NCBI RefSeq assembly: GCF_900142715.1
Contig: NZ_FRBX01000002.1
Span: 310,001-374,000 of the forward strand
DNA: 64,000 nt
Source of the DNA: Flavobacterium pectinovorum
GTDB taxonomy: Bacteria > Bacteroidota > Bacteroidia > Flavobacteriales > Flavobacteriaceae
Direction of reading: 5' to 3'
A model generated the notes under the pieces. That model was not told where the DNA came from. It made no database searches and worked only from the letters and a program-made list of their open reading frames with translations. This document shows, piece after piece, positions 1-7,407 of this stretch; the first letter of the stretch is position 1, and every line of letters begins with the position of its first letter. Position numbers and translations under genes: made by a program.

Positions 1-340
1 TTTTTTCTGCTAAAAGGTTTTTTAAAATTTCGATTCCGTCAAATTCGTAGGTAAATTTATTTCGCATTCCTGCCGAAATAGAAATTTTATCAATAATAGT
101 TTGCCCAAAAGTATAATAACTTTTGAAAACCATTTTTTTAGATTTGAAATTGGAATATTTTAGCCTTTCTTTAAAATAATAAGAAATTGCCCTGTTGCTT
201 TTCTTTAAGAACAAAAAGTAATAAGAGGCAACAAAATAAAGTAATACATAAGCGGACTTGACACCCGCTTTTTGTATTAAAAAAACGAATATTTTATAGC
301 CTAAAACTGTTCCTTTTGATTTGCCATCCCATTGACTCAT
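1..340 (-). CDS. LpxL/HtrB-like acyltransferase, N-terminal part (cut by window edge)
   Basis: About 113 residues are visible, beginning MSQWDGKSKG; the rest lies beyond the left edge. A hydrophobic stretch at roughly residues 14-45 is followed by a basic region, as at the start of the lysophospholipid/lipid A acyltransferase family found in flexirubin and aryl-polyene clusters. The start codon overlaps the stop of the acyl carrier protein gene (TAATG), so the two are probably translationally coupled. The inferred role is membrane acyl transfer during pigment assembly. The catalytic HX4D motif is outside the window, so the family call rests on the N-terminus and context. Confidence 0.65.
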   Translation of the reverse strand, partial: MSQWDGKSKGTVLGYKIFVFLIQKAGVKSAYVLLYFVASYYFLFLKKSNRAISYYFKERLKYSNFKSKKMVFKSYYTFGQTIIDKISISAGMRNKFTYEFDGIEILKNLLAEK

Positions 341-594
341 TAAACAGCTTTAGCTTTTAGTTTGTTTTCTATAAGGTCGTAGAAAGTTTGAAAAGAGGAA
401 ATTCCAACAAAATCAGCTTCAACTAATTTTACACCAAAGGTTGCTTCAATAGAAACAACTAAATCAACATAGTCTAAACTATCTAACCCTAGTGTATCTT
501 TTAAATTTGCGTCTGGTTCAATGTCATCATTGTCTACTTCAAATTCATCAACCAAAAAACCATTAATTTTTTTTATTATTTCTTCTTTATTCAT
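340..594 (-). CDS. acyl carrier protein of the pigment cluster
   Basis: This 84-residue protein has the usual acyl carrier protein size and the phosphopantetheine attachment motif GLDSLD, with Ser39 as the modified residue. It is acidic, as expected. It lies 4 bp downstream of the ketosynthase gene and overlaps the acyltransferase start by one base, so the three are probably one operon. Its context points to a dedicated carrier for the aryl-polyene chain rather than the housekeeping AcpP, which normally sits beside fabF in a fatty-acid operon. The cargo itself cannot be read from sequence. Confidence 0.9.
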   Translation of the reverse strand: MNKEEIIKKINGFLVDEFEVDNDDIEPDANLKDTLGLDSLDYVDLVVSIEATFGVKLVEADFVGISSFQTFYDLIENKLKAKAV

Positions 595-598
595 TGCT

Positions 599-1822
599 TC
601 ATTTAAACTTTTTAACTACCAGTGCAGAATTGGTTCCTCCAAATCCGAAGGAATTCGACAAAAATATATCAATTTTTCTATTTAACGTAGTTTTAACTAA
701 ATTTAATTTAGCAGAGTCTTCGTCTGTGTTTTCCAAATTGATATTGGGAGCTATAAAATCGTGCTGCATCATCAATGTCGAATAGATAATTTCGCTTGCT
801 CCGGCCATCCAGCATTCGTGGCCGGTCATTGATTTTGTTGAGCTTACATAAGGATTGCTTTCGCCAAAAACTTCAAAAATAGCTTTTGCTTCATTGCTGT
901 CTCCAACAGGGGTTGAAGTCGCATGCGCATTGATATAATCGATATCGGCAGCTTTTAATTGTGCATCATCAAGCGCTCTTTGCATAGCGGTTGCCGGGCC
1001 TTCAACATTTGGGGTCGAAATATGACCACCGTTTGATGAGAAACCGTAGCCCGCAACTTCTGCAATAATTGTTGCGCCACGTGCAATTGCCGATTCGTAG
1101 CTTTCTAATATTAACGTTGCGCCGCCGCCACTCGGAATTAACCCGTCGCGATCAGCATCAAAAGGTCTTGACGCCTTTTGGGGTTCGCCTTCTCTTGCAG
1201 AAAAAACACCTAAACCATCAAAACTGCACATGGCATATTTGTTGATTTCCTGTGCGCCTCCACAAATAATAATATCCTGAAAGCCGCTTTTTATTAAAAA
1301 ATAAGCCAGTCCAATAGAATGTGAACCACTTGCACAAGCGGCACTGATGGTAAGATTAATACCACGAAGTTTAAAAATCGTAGACAAATTCATCGTTACT
1401 GTAGAATTCATCGATTTAAAAATTGCACCAGAACCTATCAGGGCTGTATCTTTTTTCTCACGAACAATATCTGTAGCATCGATAATAGCTTTTGAGACAC
1501 TATCATTTCCATACATAATACCTACTTCGCGATCGTCAAAAAAAGCATCATCAATATTGGCATTTTTTAGTGCTTCGATGGTAGCCATGTACGCATATTC
1601 GGTTTCTTCACCAATACTCATACGTTGTCTTCTGGTCAATAAAGATTTTAAATCGGTTTTAGGCACCATACCCGTTAAGGCTGATTGAAAACCAAATTCT
1701 TTTCTTTCAGAATCAAACTGAATACCAGATTTTCCGTTATATAAAGACTCCTTTACTTCATCTAAAGAAGTACCTATACAGGAATAAATTCCCATTCCGG
1801 TAATTACAACTCTCTTATTCAT
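599..1822 (-). CDS. beta-ketoacyl-ACP synthase (KAS II-like) of the pigment cluster
   Basis: This 407-residue condensing enzyme has the full Cys-His-His triad: Cys163 in SAACASGSHS, His300 in NAHATSTPVGD and His335 in KSMTGHE, with the conserved Lys330. The C-terminal glycine-rich SFGFGGTN motif is present. Such enzymes extend an ACP-bound acyl chain by decarboxylative condensation with malonyl-ACP. With the neighbouring ketoreductase and carrier it fits polyene chain extension from an aromatic starter. Aryl-polyene clusters often carry a second, catalytically dead ketosynthase; this one is intact, and its partner would be outside the window. Confidence 0.92.
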   Translation of the reverse strand: MNKRVVITGMGIYSCIGTSLDEVKESLYNGKSGIQFDSERKEFGFQSALTGMVPKTDLKSLLTRRQRMSIGEETEYAYMATIEALKNANIDDAFFDDREVGIMYGNDSVSKAIIDATDIVREKKDTALIGSGAIFKSMNSTVTMNLSTIFKLRGINLTISAACASGSHSIGLAYFLIKSGFQDIIICGGAQEINKYAMCSFDGLGVFSAREGEPQKASRPFDADRDGLIPSGGGATLILESYESAIARGATIIAEVAGYGFSSNGGHISTPNVEGPATAMQRALDDAQLKAADIDYINAHATSTPVGDSNEAKAIFEVFGESNPYVSSTKSMTGHECWMAGASEIIYSTLMMQHDFIAPNINLENTDEDSAKLNLVKTTLNRKIDIFLSNSFGFGGTNSALVVKKFK

Positions 1823-1862
1823 GGTCTTTTTATAAGTAATTTTTTTCCTTTAAGTATATTTT

Positions 1863-2006
1863 TTAACACATAGAAACATAGCTTTTGTAAACTCAAAAAG
1901 GCGTTTCACTTTATTTAAAATAAACAATAGTATCTATGTGAAAGAAATATTTTTCTCTTTGCATTCTATTTTGCACATATCGCGATAGCTATCGGGACTA
2001 TGTGTT
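1863..2006. repeat. dispersed ACACATAG repeat, copy 1, interrupted by an 18-bp palindrome
   Basis: The stretch starts AACACATAGAAACATAG and includes AAAAAGGCGTTTCACT. It ends in the reverse complement of its start (CTATGTGTTT), so it can fold as a long hairpin. Closely related copies lie at 26859-26936 and 59657-59792. The palindrome TCGCGATAGCTATCGGGA sits inside it at 1980-1997. It separates the ketoreductase gene from the ketosynthase gene within the apparent pigment operon. Confidence 0.75.
1980..1997. repeat. 18-bp palindromic element (one arm mismatch)
   Basis: TCGCGATAGCTATCGGGA differs at one base from the perfect palindrome TCCCGATAGCTATCGGGA seen at 24636-24653 and 51433-51450. Here it is nested inside a copy of the ACACATAG repeat. 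Confidence 0.8.
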
Positions 2007-2012
2007 TAAATA

Positions 2013-2744
2013 TTAAGAATATATTCCTCCGTTGATGTTAATAATTTCTCCGGTAATATAGCTTGATTTTTTTGAAATCAAAAAGCTTACCAAATCTGCG
2101 ACTTCTTCGGCTTCGCCAAAACGATTTACGGGAATTAGTTTTAGTAATTCTTTTTCGTCTAATTGACTTGTCATGTCAGTTCGTATAAAACCAGGCGCAA
2201 CTGCATTAACAGTAATATTACGTTTTGCAACTTCCTGGGCAAGTGCTTTTGTAGCTGCAACAATAGCCCCTTTTGCCGCCGAATAATTGGTTTGCCCGGC
2301 AGTTCCTTTTACTCCCGAAACAGAAACCATATTTACAATTCGGCCATATTTATTGCGCAGCATTTTTTGAATAAAAAACTGCGTAACATTAAAAAATCCG
2401 TTAAGACTTGTGTTTACAACGCCGTTCCAGTCTTCGGGAGTCATCCACATAAAAAGACCATCTTTTGTAATTCCGGCATTGTTTACAATTGCTTCAACGA
2501 TGGCTTCAGGATTTGTTTCCTGCCATTGCGTTAAAGTTGCTTGTACCTGTTCAAAATTAGAAACATCAAAGCCTAAGATTTCTCCAGTTGCCCCTAATTT
2601 TTGAATTTCCTGCAAAGTTTCTTCTGCAGCAGTCTTGTTCGAATGATAATTAATCAGAATATGATAGTTGGATTCAACCGCTAATTTTTTGCAAATAGCA
2701 CTTCCAATTCCTCTTGAACCACCCGTTACTAATACACATTTCAT
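2013..2744 (-). CDS. 3-oxoacyl-ACP reductase (SDR, FabG-like)
   Basis: The protein has 243 residues, the usual FabG length. It has the NADP-binding motif TGGSRGIG (residues 7-14), the NNAG motif near residues 88-91 and the catalytic triad Ser141, Tyr154, Lys158 (YSAAK). The C-terminal region ends in the typical TGEIININGGI. It would reduce the beta-keto group after each condensation of the polyene chain. It follows the WG-repeat gene by 36 bp, so it is probably part of the same transcript from the ammonia-lyase promoter. Location in the pigment cluster suggests a dedicated copy rather than the fatty-acid fabG. Confidence 0.9.
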   Translation of the reverse strand: MKCVLVTGGSRGIGSAICKKLAVESNYHILINYHSNKTAAEETLQEIQKLGATGEILGFDVSNFEQVQATLTQWQETNPEAIVEAIVNNAGITKDGLFMWMTPEDWNGVVNTSLNGFFNVTQFFIQKMLRNKYGRIVNMVSVSGVKGTAGQTNYSAAKGAIVAATKALAQEVAKRNITVNAVAPGFIRTDMTSQLDEKELLKLIPVNRFGEAEEVADLVSFLISKKSSYITGEIININGGIYS

Positions 2745-2780
2745 TGATGTAAATTTTATTTTTTATAGAACACAAGTGTG

Positions 2781-4013
2781 TTATTTTTTCTTTTTAGTTG
2801 CTGGTTTTGATCCTGATTTAGCTGGTTTTGTTTCCGCTTTTGTCTCTGGTTTCGCTTTTTCAGTTACGACTTCATTTGGGGTATTTTTTTCTGCTGTTTT
2901 AGAAAATAATTCAGCGTTTTCAAACCATTGATTACCTACAACAGTTCCATCTGGTTTAAGAAATCCCCATTTTCCTTCGTTTTTTACTCTGGCAAGACCA
3001 TCAATAAATCCTTTGTCTTGCTGTACAAATAAAGCAATGACGAATCCGTTTGAAGTAATACCATATTGCGTTGGAATAACTAATTTTCCTGTTTCATTGA
3101 TAAAACCCCAATTTTTTTCTTTTATAGGAGCCAGTCCGTTTGAACTGAAAACTTCTGCATCACTATAAGTTGGCGGAATAACAAATTCTGCTTTTGGGTT
3201 TATATATCCCCATTTAGACCCCACACAAACCGGAGCTAAATTTTTAGAGAATGCTTTTGCTTTATCATAAATAGGAGTAATTACCCAATTTCCTTTAAGG
3301 TCAATGAATCCAATTTTACCGTTCTTTTTGGCATAAGTCAGATCTTGTGTTTCAAAGTCCCAGATTTTTTCGGCGCCATCAACAGCAATAAAATTTCCGG
3401 AACTTACAATTCCAAACGTCTTATCTTTTCTTGCCCAGGTTGTATTTTTAAAATAGTTTCCTATTTCGTCATACGAAGGTTCTATTAGTTCCTTACCCGA
3501 AGCATTAATGATTCCCCATTTTTTATTGTTTTCAACTCTTGCAAAACCATTTTCAAAAGGTTTTATCTGATCGTATTTTGGCTCTAAAACAACAGCCATT
3601 TTTGAATTGATTAATCCAATTTTATTGGCTTGTTTTATAAAGGCAACACCATTATTAAAATCAAATAATTTTTCGGAAGCAGGCGCTTTAAGAATTTCTC
3701 CTTTTGTATTGATATAAACCCATTCCTTATCTTTTTGCACGATAGCAATTCCGCTGTTAAAATCTTTGGCATTTTCAAAAGATGCAGGAATTACCCAGCT
3801 TCCTTTGGTATCAATAAATCCCCATTTTCCACCATTTTCGACAGCTGCTAAACCATCAGAAAAGCTTTTTGCAGATTTGTATTGAGGTTCTATTTTAAAA
3901 GATCCATCTTTAGAAATATATCCAATTTTTGAATTCTTTTTAACTAATGCCAATTCCTGACTATTAACAAATTGAATAACGAATAGCAACAAAAAAATAA
4001 GTGGTTTTTTCAT
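2781..4013 (-). CDS. secreted WG-repeat protein within the pigment operon
   Basis: The start was set at the methionine opening MKKPLIFLLLFVIQ (4013), which gives a clean signal peptide ending near NSQ. An in-frame ATG five codons upstream would put charged residues in front of it. The body of about 410 residues is a chain of WG repeats of the form KWGFID-x-KG-x-WVIP-x-F-x-x-A. The C-terminal 40 residues are Lys/Ala/Pro-rich and low complexity (KPETKAETKPAKSGSKPATKKKK split over the tail). WG repeats are thought to form beta-propeller-like binding modules. Its place between the ammonia-lyase and ketoreductase genes (35 and 36 bp gaps) suggests a link to pigment export or cell-envelope anchoring, but its function is unknown. 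Confidence 0.8.
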   Translation of the reverse strand: MKKPLIFLLLFVIQFVNSQELALVKKNSKIGYISKDGSFKIEPQYKSAKSFSDGLAAVENGGKWGFIDTKGSWVIPASFENAKDFNSGIAIVQKDKEWVYINTKGEILKAPASEKLFDFNNGVAFIKQANKIGLINSKMAVVLEPKYDQIKPFENGFARVENNKKWGIINASGKELIEPSYDEIGNYFKNTTWARKDKTFGIVSSGNFIAVDGAEKIWDFETQDLTYAKKNGKIGFIDLKGNWVITPIYDKAKAFSKNLAPVCVGSKWGYINPKAEFVIPPTYSDAEVFSSNGLAPIKEKNWGFINETGKLVIPTQYGITSNGFVIALFVQQDKGFIDGLARVKNEGKWGFLKPDGTVVGNQWFENAELFSKTAEKNTPNEVVTEKAKPETKAETKPAKSGSKPATKKKK

Positions 4014-4048
4014 GGTTTTAAAATTCAATATTAATAAAAAAGTAACGA

Positions 4049-5569
4049 TTAACTATTGATTAGATAATCTTTTACCTGCTGAACAAACGGATACATTACC
4101 TGATCTTCCTTAAATACAGGAATTATTTTTCTAACATCGTCATACCATTTTTTGGTAACCGATGAAATTTTATCTTTTTGCTGTAAATAATCAATCGCCT
4201 GAACAATTGTAATTAATTCGATAGCCAAAACTTCAAAAGAATTCTCGATTACTTTTGATGTAATTACTGCCGAGTTGGTACCCATACTTACAATATCCTG
4301 ATTGTCATTGTTGTTCGGGATACTATGAACGTACATTGGGTTTGATAACATCTGGCTTTCGGCAGTTGTTGAAGTTGCAACAAACTGAACTCCCTGCATT
4401 CCGAAATTAAATCCTAATGTTCCTAAATTAACAAAAGGAGGAAGAATTTCGTTGATTTTTGAATTCAGCAAATAATTCAGCTGACGTTCTGCCAACATCG
4501 TTAATTTGGTAATAACAATTTTTAATTTATCCATTTCAAGCGAAATATAATCGCCGTGGAAATTACCTCCGTGATAAACGTGTTTGTTTTTTACGTCGAT
4601 AATCGGGTTGTCATTTGCCGAGTTAAATTCGTCTTCTAAAATAGAAGCAACATTATTGATTGTTTCTAAAACGGGACCTAAAATTTGAGGCACGCAACGT
4701 AATGAATAATATTCCTGTACTTTTTCCTTGAAAATTTCTTCGGTATTTTCTCCAGAATATAAATGGTCTTCTCTTTTACGGATTAAAGTACTGTCAGAAA
4801 GGTTGGCTCTCATTTTTGCAGCCACTTCCTGTTGTCCTTTATGACGTTTTGTTTGGTTTAATTCTTCAGAAAAGTGATCGTCATAAGCCTGAACCAATTC
4901 GTTAATGGCGCAAGAAGCTTTTAATGACCAGTCTAATAATTTATTAGCATAATGCACATTTACAACTCCAATTCCGGTCATTACAGAAGTTCCGTTAATT
5001 AACGCAAGACCTTCTCTGATTTCTACCTGAATAGGTTTTAAACCTTCAATTTCAAAAACTTCTGAAGTTGGTCTTCTGTCTCCTTTATAAAAAACTTCGC
5101 CTTCTCCAATTAAAACTAAAGCTAAATGGGATAGTTGTACTAAATCTCCACTTGCTCCAACACCACCGTGTTCAAAAATTAACGGAGTAATATCTCTGTT
5201 AATTAATTCGGCCATTAAGTGAATTACAGAAGGGTGAACTCCTGAATTACCTAGTGATAAGGTGTTTAATCGCGCTAAGATTGCTGCTTTTGCACAAACC
5301 GGGCTTAACGGTTTTCCTGTTCCTGATGAGTGGCTTCTGATTAAATTATATTGTAACTGAATCTGATCTGATTCTTTAATTCGATATTGAGCCATTGGGC
5401 CAAAACCAGTATTCACTCCATAAATAACTTTGTTTCCTGAAAATTCTTTCAGGAAATTAAAGCTTTCATTTACTCGATTCAATACAACGTCGCTCACAAC
5501 AACTTTGTTATTTCCAAATATTATGGACTCGAATTCTGCTAAACTTAAATATTCATTAATTGTATTCAT
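4049..5569 (-). CDS. tal: tyrosine ammonia-lyase (HAL/PAL superfamily)
   Basis: The 506-residue protein has the Ala139-Ser140-Gly141 triplet (GGVGASGDLVQLSHLA) that cyclises to the MIO electrophile, and the catalytic tyrosine Tyr50 in VIYGVNTGFG. From memory it is nearly identical to the characterised F. johnsoniae tyrosine ammonia-lyase, which makes p-coumarate from tyrosine. The residues that set substrate choice read Ser79-His80, unlike His-Leu in the Rhodobacter enzyme. Histidine ammonia-lyase is the main alternative, but no hut genes are nearby. In the pigment cluster the product would be the aromatic starter of flexirubin. It is the first gene of the minus-strand operon. Confidence 0.9.
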   Translation of the reverse strand: MNTINEYLSLAEFESIIFGNNKVVVSDVVLNRVNESFNFLKEFSGNKVIYGVNTGFGPMAQYRIKESDQIQLQYNLIRSHSSGTGKPLSPVCAKAAILARLNTLSLGNSGVHPSVIHLMAELINRDITPLIFEHGGVGASGDLVQLSHLALVLIGEGEVFYKGDRRPTSEVFEIEGLKPIQVEIREGLALINGTSVMTGIGVVNVHYANKLLDWSLKASCAINELVQAYDDHFSEELNQTKRHKGQQEVAAKMRANLSDSTLIRKREDHLYSGENTEEIFKEKVQEYYSLRCVPQILGPVLETINNVASILEDEFNSANDNPIIDVKNKHVYHGGNFHGDYISLEMDKLKIVITKLTMLAERQLNYLLNSKINEILPPFVNLGTLGFNFGMQGVQFVATSTTAESQMLSNPMYVHSIPNNNDNQDIVSMGTNSAVITSKVIENSFEVLAIELITIVQAIDYLQQKDKISSVTKKWYDDVRKIIPVFKEDQVMYPFVQQVKDYLINS

Positions 5570-5636
5570 TAAATTGTTTTTGGTTGTGCTAATTTAATTT
5601 TATTTATCAAAATAATTGTAGTTATTTTGATGATGG

Positions 5637-5644
5637 CAAATGTA
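5637..5644 (-). promoter_or_regulatory. putative -7 box for the tal operon
   Basis: On the minus strand this reads TACATTTG, an exact match to the Bacteroidetes -7 consensus TAnnTTTG, 68 bp upstream of the tal start. No TTG lies at the expected upstream spacing, so the call is tentative. Confidence 0.4.
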
Positions 5645-5670
5645 GTTTAATAATTGATAACATTTTTAAT

Positions 5671-6933
5671 ATGATAAAGGAGTTTGTAGATGTTTTAGTA
5701 ATAGGTGCAGGACCGTCCGGATGTGTTTCGGCATCTTATCTACACAAAAACAATATTAAGATAAAAGTTGTAGAAAAAACAAAGTTTCCAAGACTGGTTG
5801 TTGGCGAAAGCCTTATTCCCAGAGTAATGGATCATTTTGAGGAAGCAGAACTTTTTGAATGCCTGGATGCAATGAATTTTGAAAAAAAACTCGGAGCTCG
5901 TTTTATCAGAGGAGAAGAAATTTGTGTTTTTGATTTTAGCCAGAAGTTTGGAGAAGGCTGGGATTGGACATGGCAGGTGCCAAGAGCTGATTTTGACAAC
6001 ACAATGGCTCAGGAAGTTATTAGAAAAGGAATAGATTTAGAATTTGAAACAGAAGTTCTGGAAGTTTCTTTTGAAGGAAAAAATTCGAAAACAATTGTAA
6101 AAGATAAGGACGGAAATTTAAAAGAAATTCACGCTAAATTCATTATCGATTCCAGTGGATACGGACGTGTATTGCCAAGACTTTTAGATCTCGATACGCC
6201 ATCAAAATTAGATCCGCATTCTTCGATATTTACACACGTAAAAGACATCAACAGACCGGAAGGCGAGGAAGGAACTCAGATTTCATTTGATATTCTGGAA
6301 ACCGAAGTTTGGTTATGGGTAATTCCTTTTTCTAACGGAAATACAAGTTTAGGAGTTGTTGGACCAACAGATTTTATTAATTCGCTTTCAGAAAATAAAG
6401 ATAATGCTGAGGCTTTAAGAAATGCAATTCAAAAATCTGATTATTATATTAAAAGATTTAAAGGAACAGAGTTTTTGTTTGAACCGGTAAAACTGGAGAA
6501 TTATTCAAGAGCCGTAAAAAGAATGTATGGTGATGGTTTTGCCTTAACAGGAAATAGTTCTGAATTTTTAGATCCTGTGTTTTCATCTGGGGTTGCGTTT
6601 GCGACTGAATCCGGAATGCTGGCAGCAAAATTATACATCAAAGAATCGCAAGGAATTGAAGTGGATTGGGAAGTTGAGTTTACTGAATATATGAAACGTG
6701 GAATTGCTGTTTTTACCACTTATGTAAAAGAATGGTACACCGGAAATCTTCAGACTTTATTCTTCCATCAACCGGAAAACCCTGAAGTAAAAGAGAAAAT
6801 ATGTTCGGTTCTCGCAGGTTATGTCTGGAACGAAGAAAATCCGTTTGTAAAGAAACACGATCACGTGATCCAGAATATGGCGTATTTACTGAATATGCAA
6901 AAAGAACAAAACGAAAACCCTAGTGCAAACTAG
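5671..6933 (+). CDS. FAD-dependent halogenase/monooxygenase-like enzyme of the pigment cluster
   Basis: This 420-residue flavoprotein starts with a Rossmann GAGPSG motif (residues 12-17) and has the GESLIP motif (45-50) and a second FAD motif around DSSGYGR (160-166). It carries WLWVIP at 214-219, matching the WxWxIP signature of flavin-dependent halogenases, and KKLGARF at 72-78, where phenolic halogenases keep their catalytic lysine. The glycine usually before WxWxIP is replaced by valine. It is divergent from tal with about 100 bp between starts. It could hydroxylate or chlorinate the aromatic head group or polyene of the pigment; sequence alone does not decide. The stop codon lies inside the terminator stem. 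Confidence 0.8.
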   Translation: MIKEFVDVLVIGAGPSGCVSASYLHKNNIKIKVVEKTKFPRLVVGESLIPRVMDHFEEAELFECLDAMNFEKKLGARFIRGEEICVFDFSQKFGEGWDWTWQVPRADFDNTMAQEVIRKGIDLEFETEVLEVSFEGKNSKTIVKDKDGNLKEIHAKFIIDSSGYGRVLPRLLDLDTPSKLDPHSSIFTHVKDINRPEGEEGTQISFDILETEVWLWVIPFSNGNTSLGVVGPTDFINSLSENKDNAEALRNAIQKSDYYIKRFKGTEFLFEPVKLENYSRAVKRMYGDGFALTGNSSEFLDPVFSSGVAFATESGMLAAKLYIKESQGIEVDWEVEFTEYMKRGIAVFTTYVKEWYTGNLQTLFFHQPENPEVKEKICSVLAGYVWNEENPFVKKHDHVIQNMAYLLNMQKEQNENPSAN

Positions 6934-6941
6934 GGTTTTTT
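6914..6941. terminator. bidirectional terminator hairpin
   Basis: Ten-base arms AAAACCCTAG and CTAGGGTTTT flank the loop TGCAAA, giving T-tracts on both strands. It serves the FAD enzyme gene from the left and the mutarotase gene from the right. The FAD gene's TAG stop is within the right arm. Confidence 0.85.
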
Positions 6942-6943
6942 GT

Positions 6944-7282
6944 TTATTTCAACTCAAATATTTTCTCCATCAAAACCCATTTCTCACCCGGTTTTGCCCA
7001 CGGTAAAGCTTGCTGAAATTTCCACATTAATTTTTCCCATTCCTGAACTTTTGGGTTTGCGGCATCTGCTTTTGATTTTTTTTCGAACGAAAAATCAGCA
7101 TCAGGTTCTATGATCATAAAGAGTCTGTTTCCTGTGCAATAAATATCGAGAACAGAGATTCCGGTGCTTTTGATGCTTTCTGTTATTTCTGGCCAAATGT
7201 TTTGGTGTAGGGTTTTATATTCTTCAATTAAATTAGGATCGTCTTTTAGGTCTAGGGCTAGACAGAATTTTTGTGTGGTCAT
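6944..7282 (-). CDS. L-rhamnose mutarotase family protein
   Basis: This 112-residue protein fits the RhaM/DUF718 family in size and pattern: an N-terminal CLALDLKDDP strand, the HQNIWPEI helix with the family's central His, ISVLDIYCTGNRLFMI, and a late W-E-K-L-M-W-K-F-Q segment. These ferredoxin-like enzymes interconvert alpha and beta anomers of L-sugars. No rhamnose pathway genes are nearby. It sits downstream of the symporter gene but is separated from it by a terminator, so it probably has its own promoter. The actual sugar may be rhamnose, fucose or another. Confidence 0.82.
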   Translation of the reverse strand: MTTQKFCLALDLKDDPNLIEEYKTLHQNIWPEITESIKSTGISVLDIYCTGNRLFMIIEPDADFSFEKKSKADAANPKVQEWEKLMWKFQQALPWAKPGEKWVLMEKIFELK

Positions 7283-7340
7283 AATATATAAGTAGAAAAG
7301 TTAGATTATTCAAATAAGGTATCTGAAGGGGTAATTTACA

Positions 7341-7374
7341 AAAAAAAAGACTGTCGTTTATGGACAGTCTTTTT
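7341..7374 (-). terminator. terminator of the symporter gene
   Basis: The stem GACTGTC / GACAGTC with loop GTTTATG is followed on the minus strand by eight T residues. It lies between the symporter stop and the mutarotase start. Confidence 0.85.
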
Positions 7375-7407
7375 ATACTTCAAAAAATAATATAGTAAAA
7401 AATTATA

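Noticed and set aside
1823..2012. A small gene between ketosynthase and ketoreductase
   Set aside because: The gap is filled by the ACACATAG repeat and its nested palindrome.
7283..7407. Symporter and mutarotase as one operon
   Set aside because: A strong minus-strand terminator separates them.
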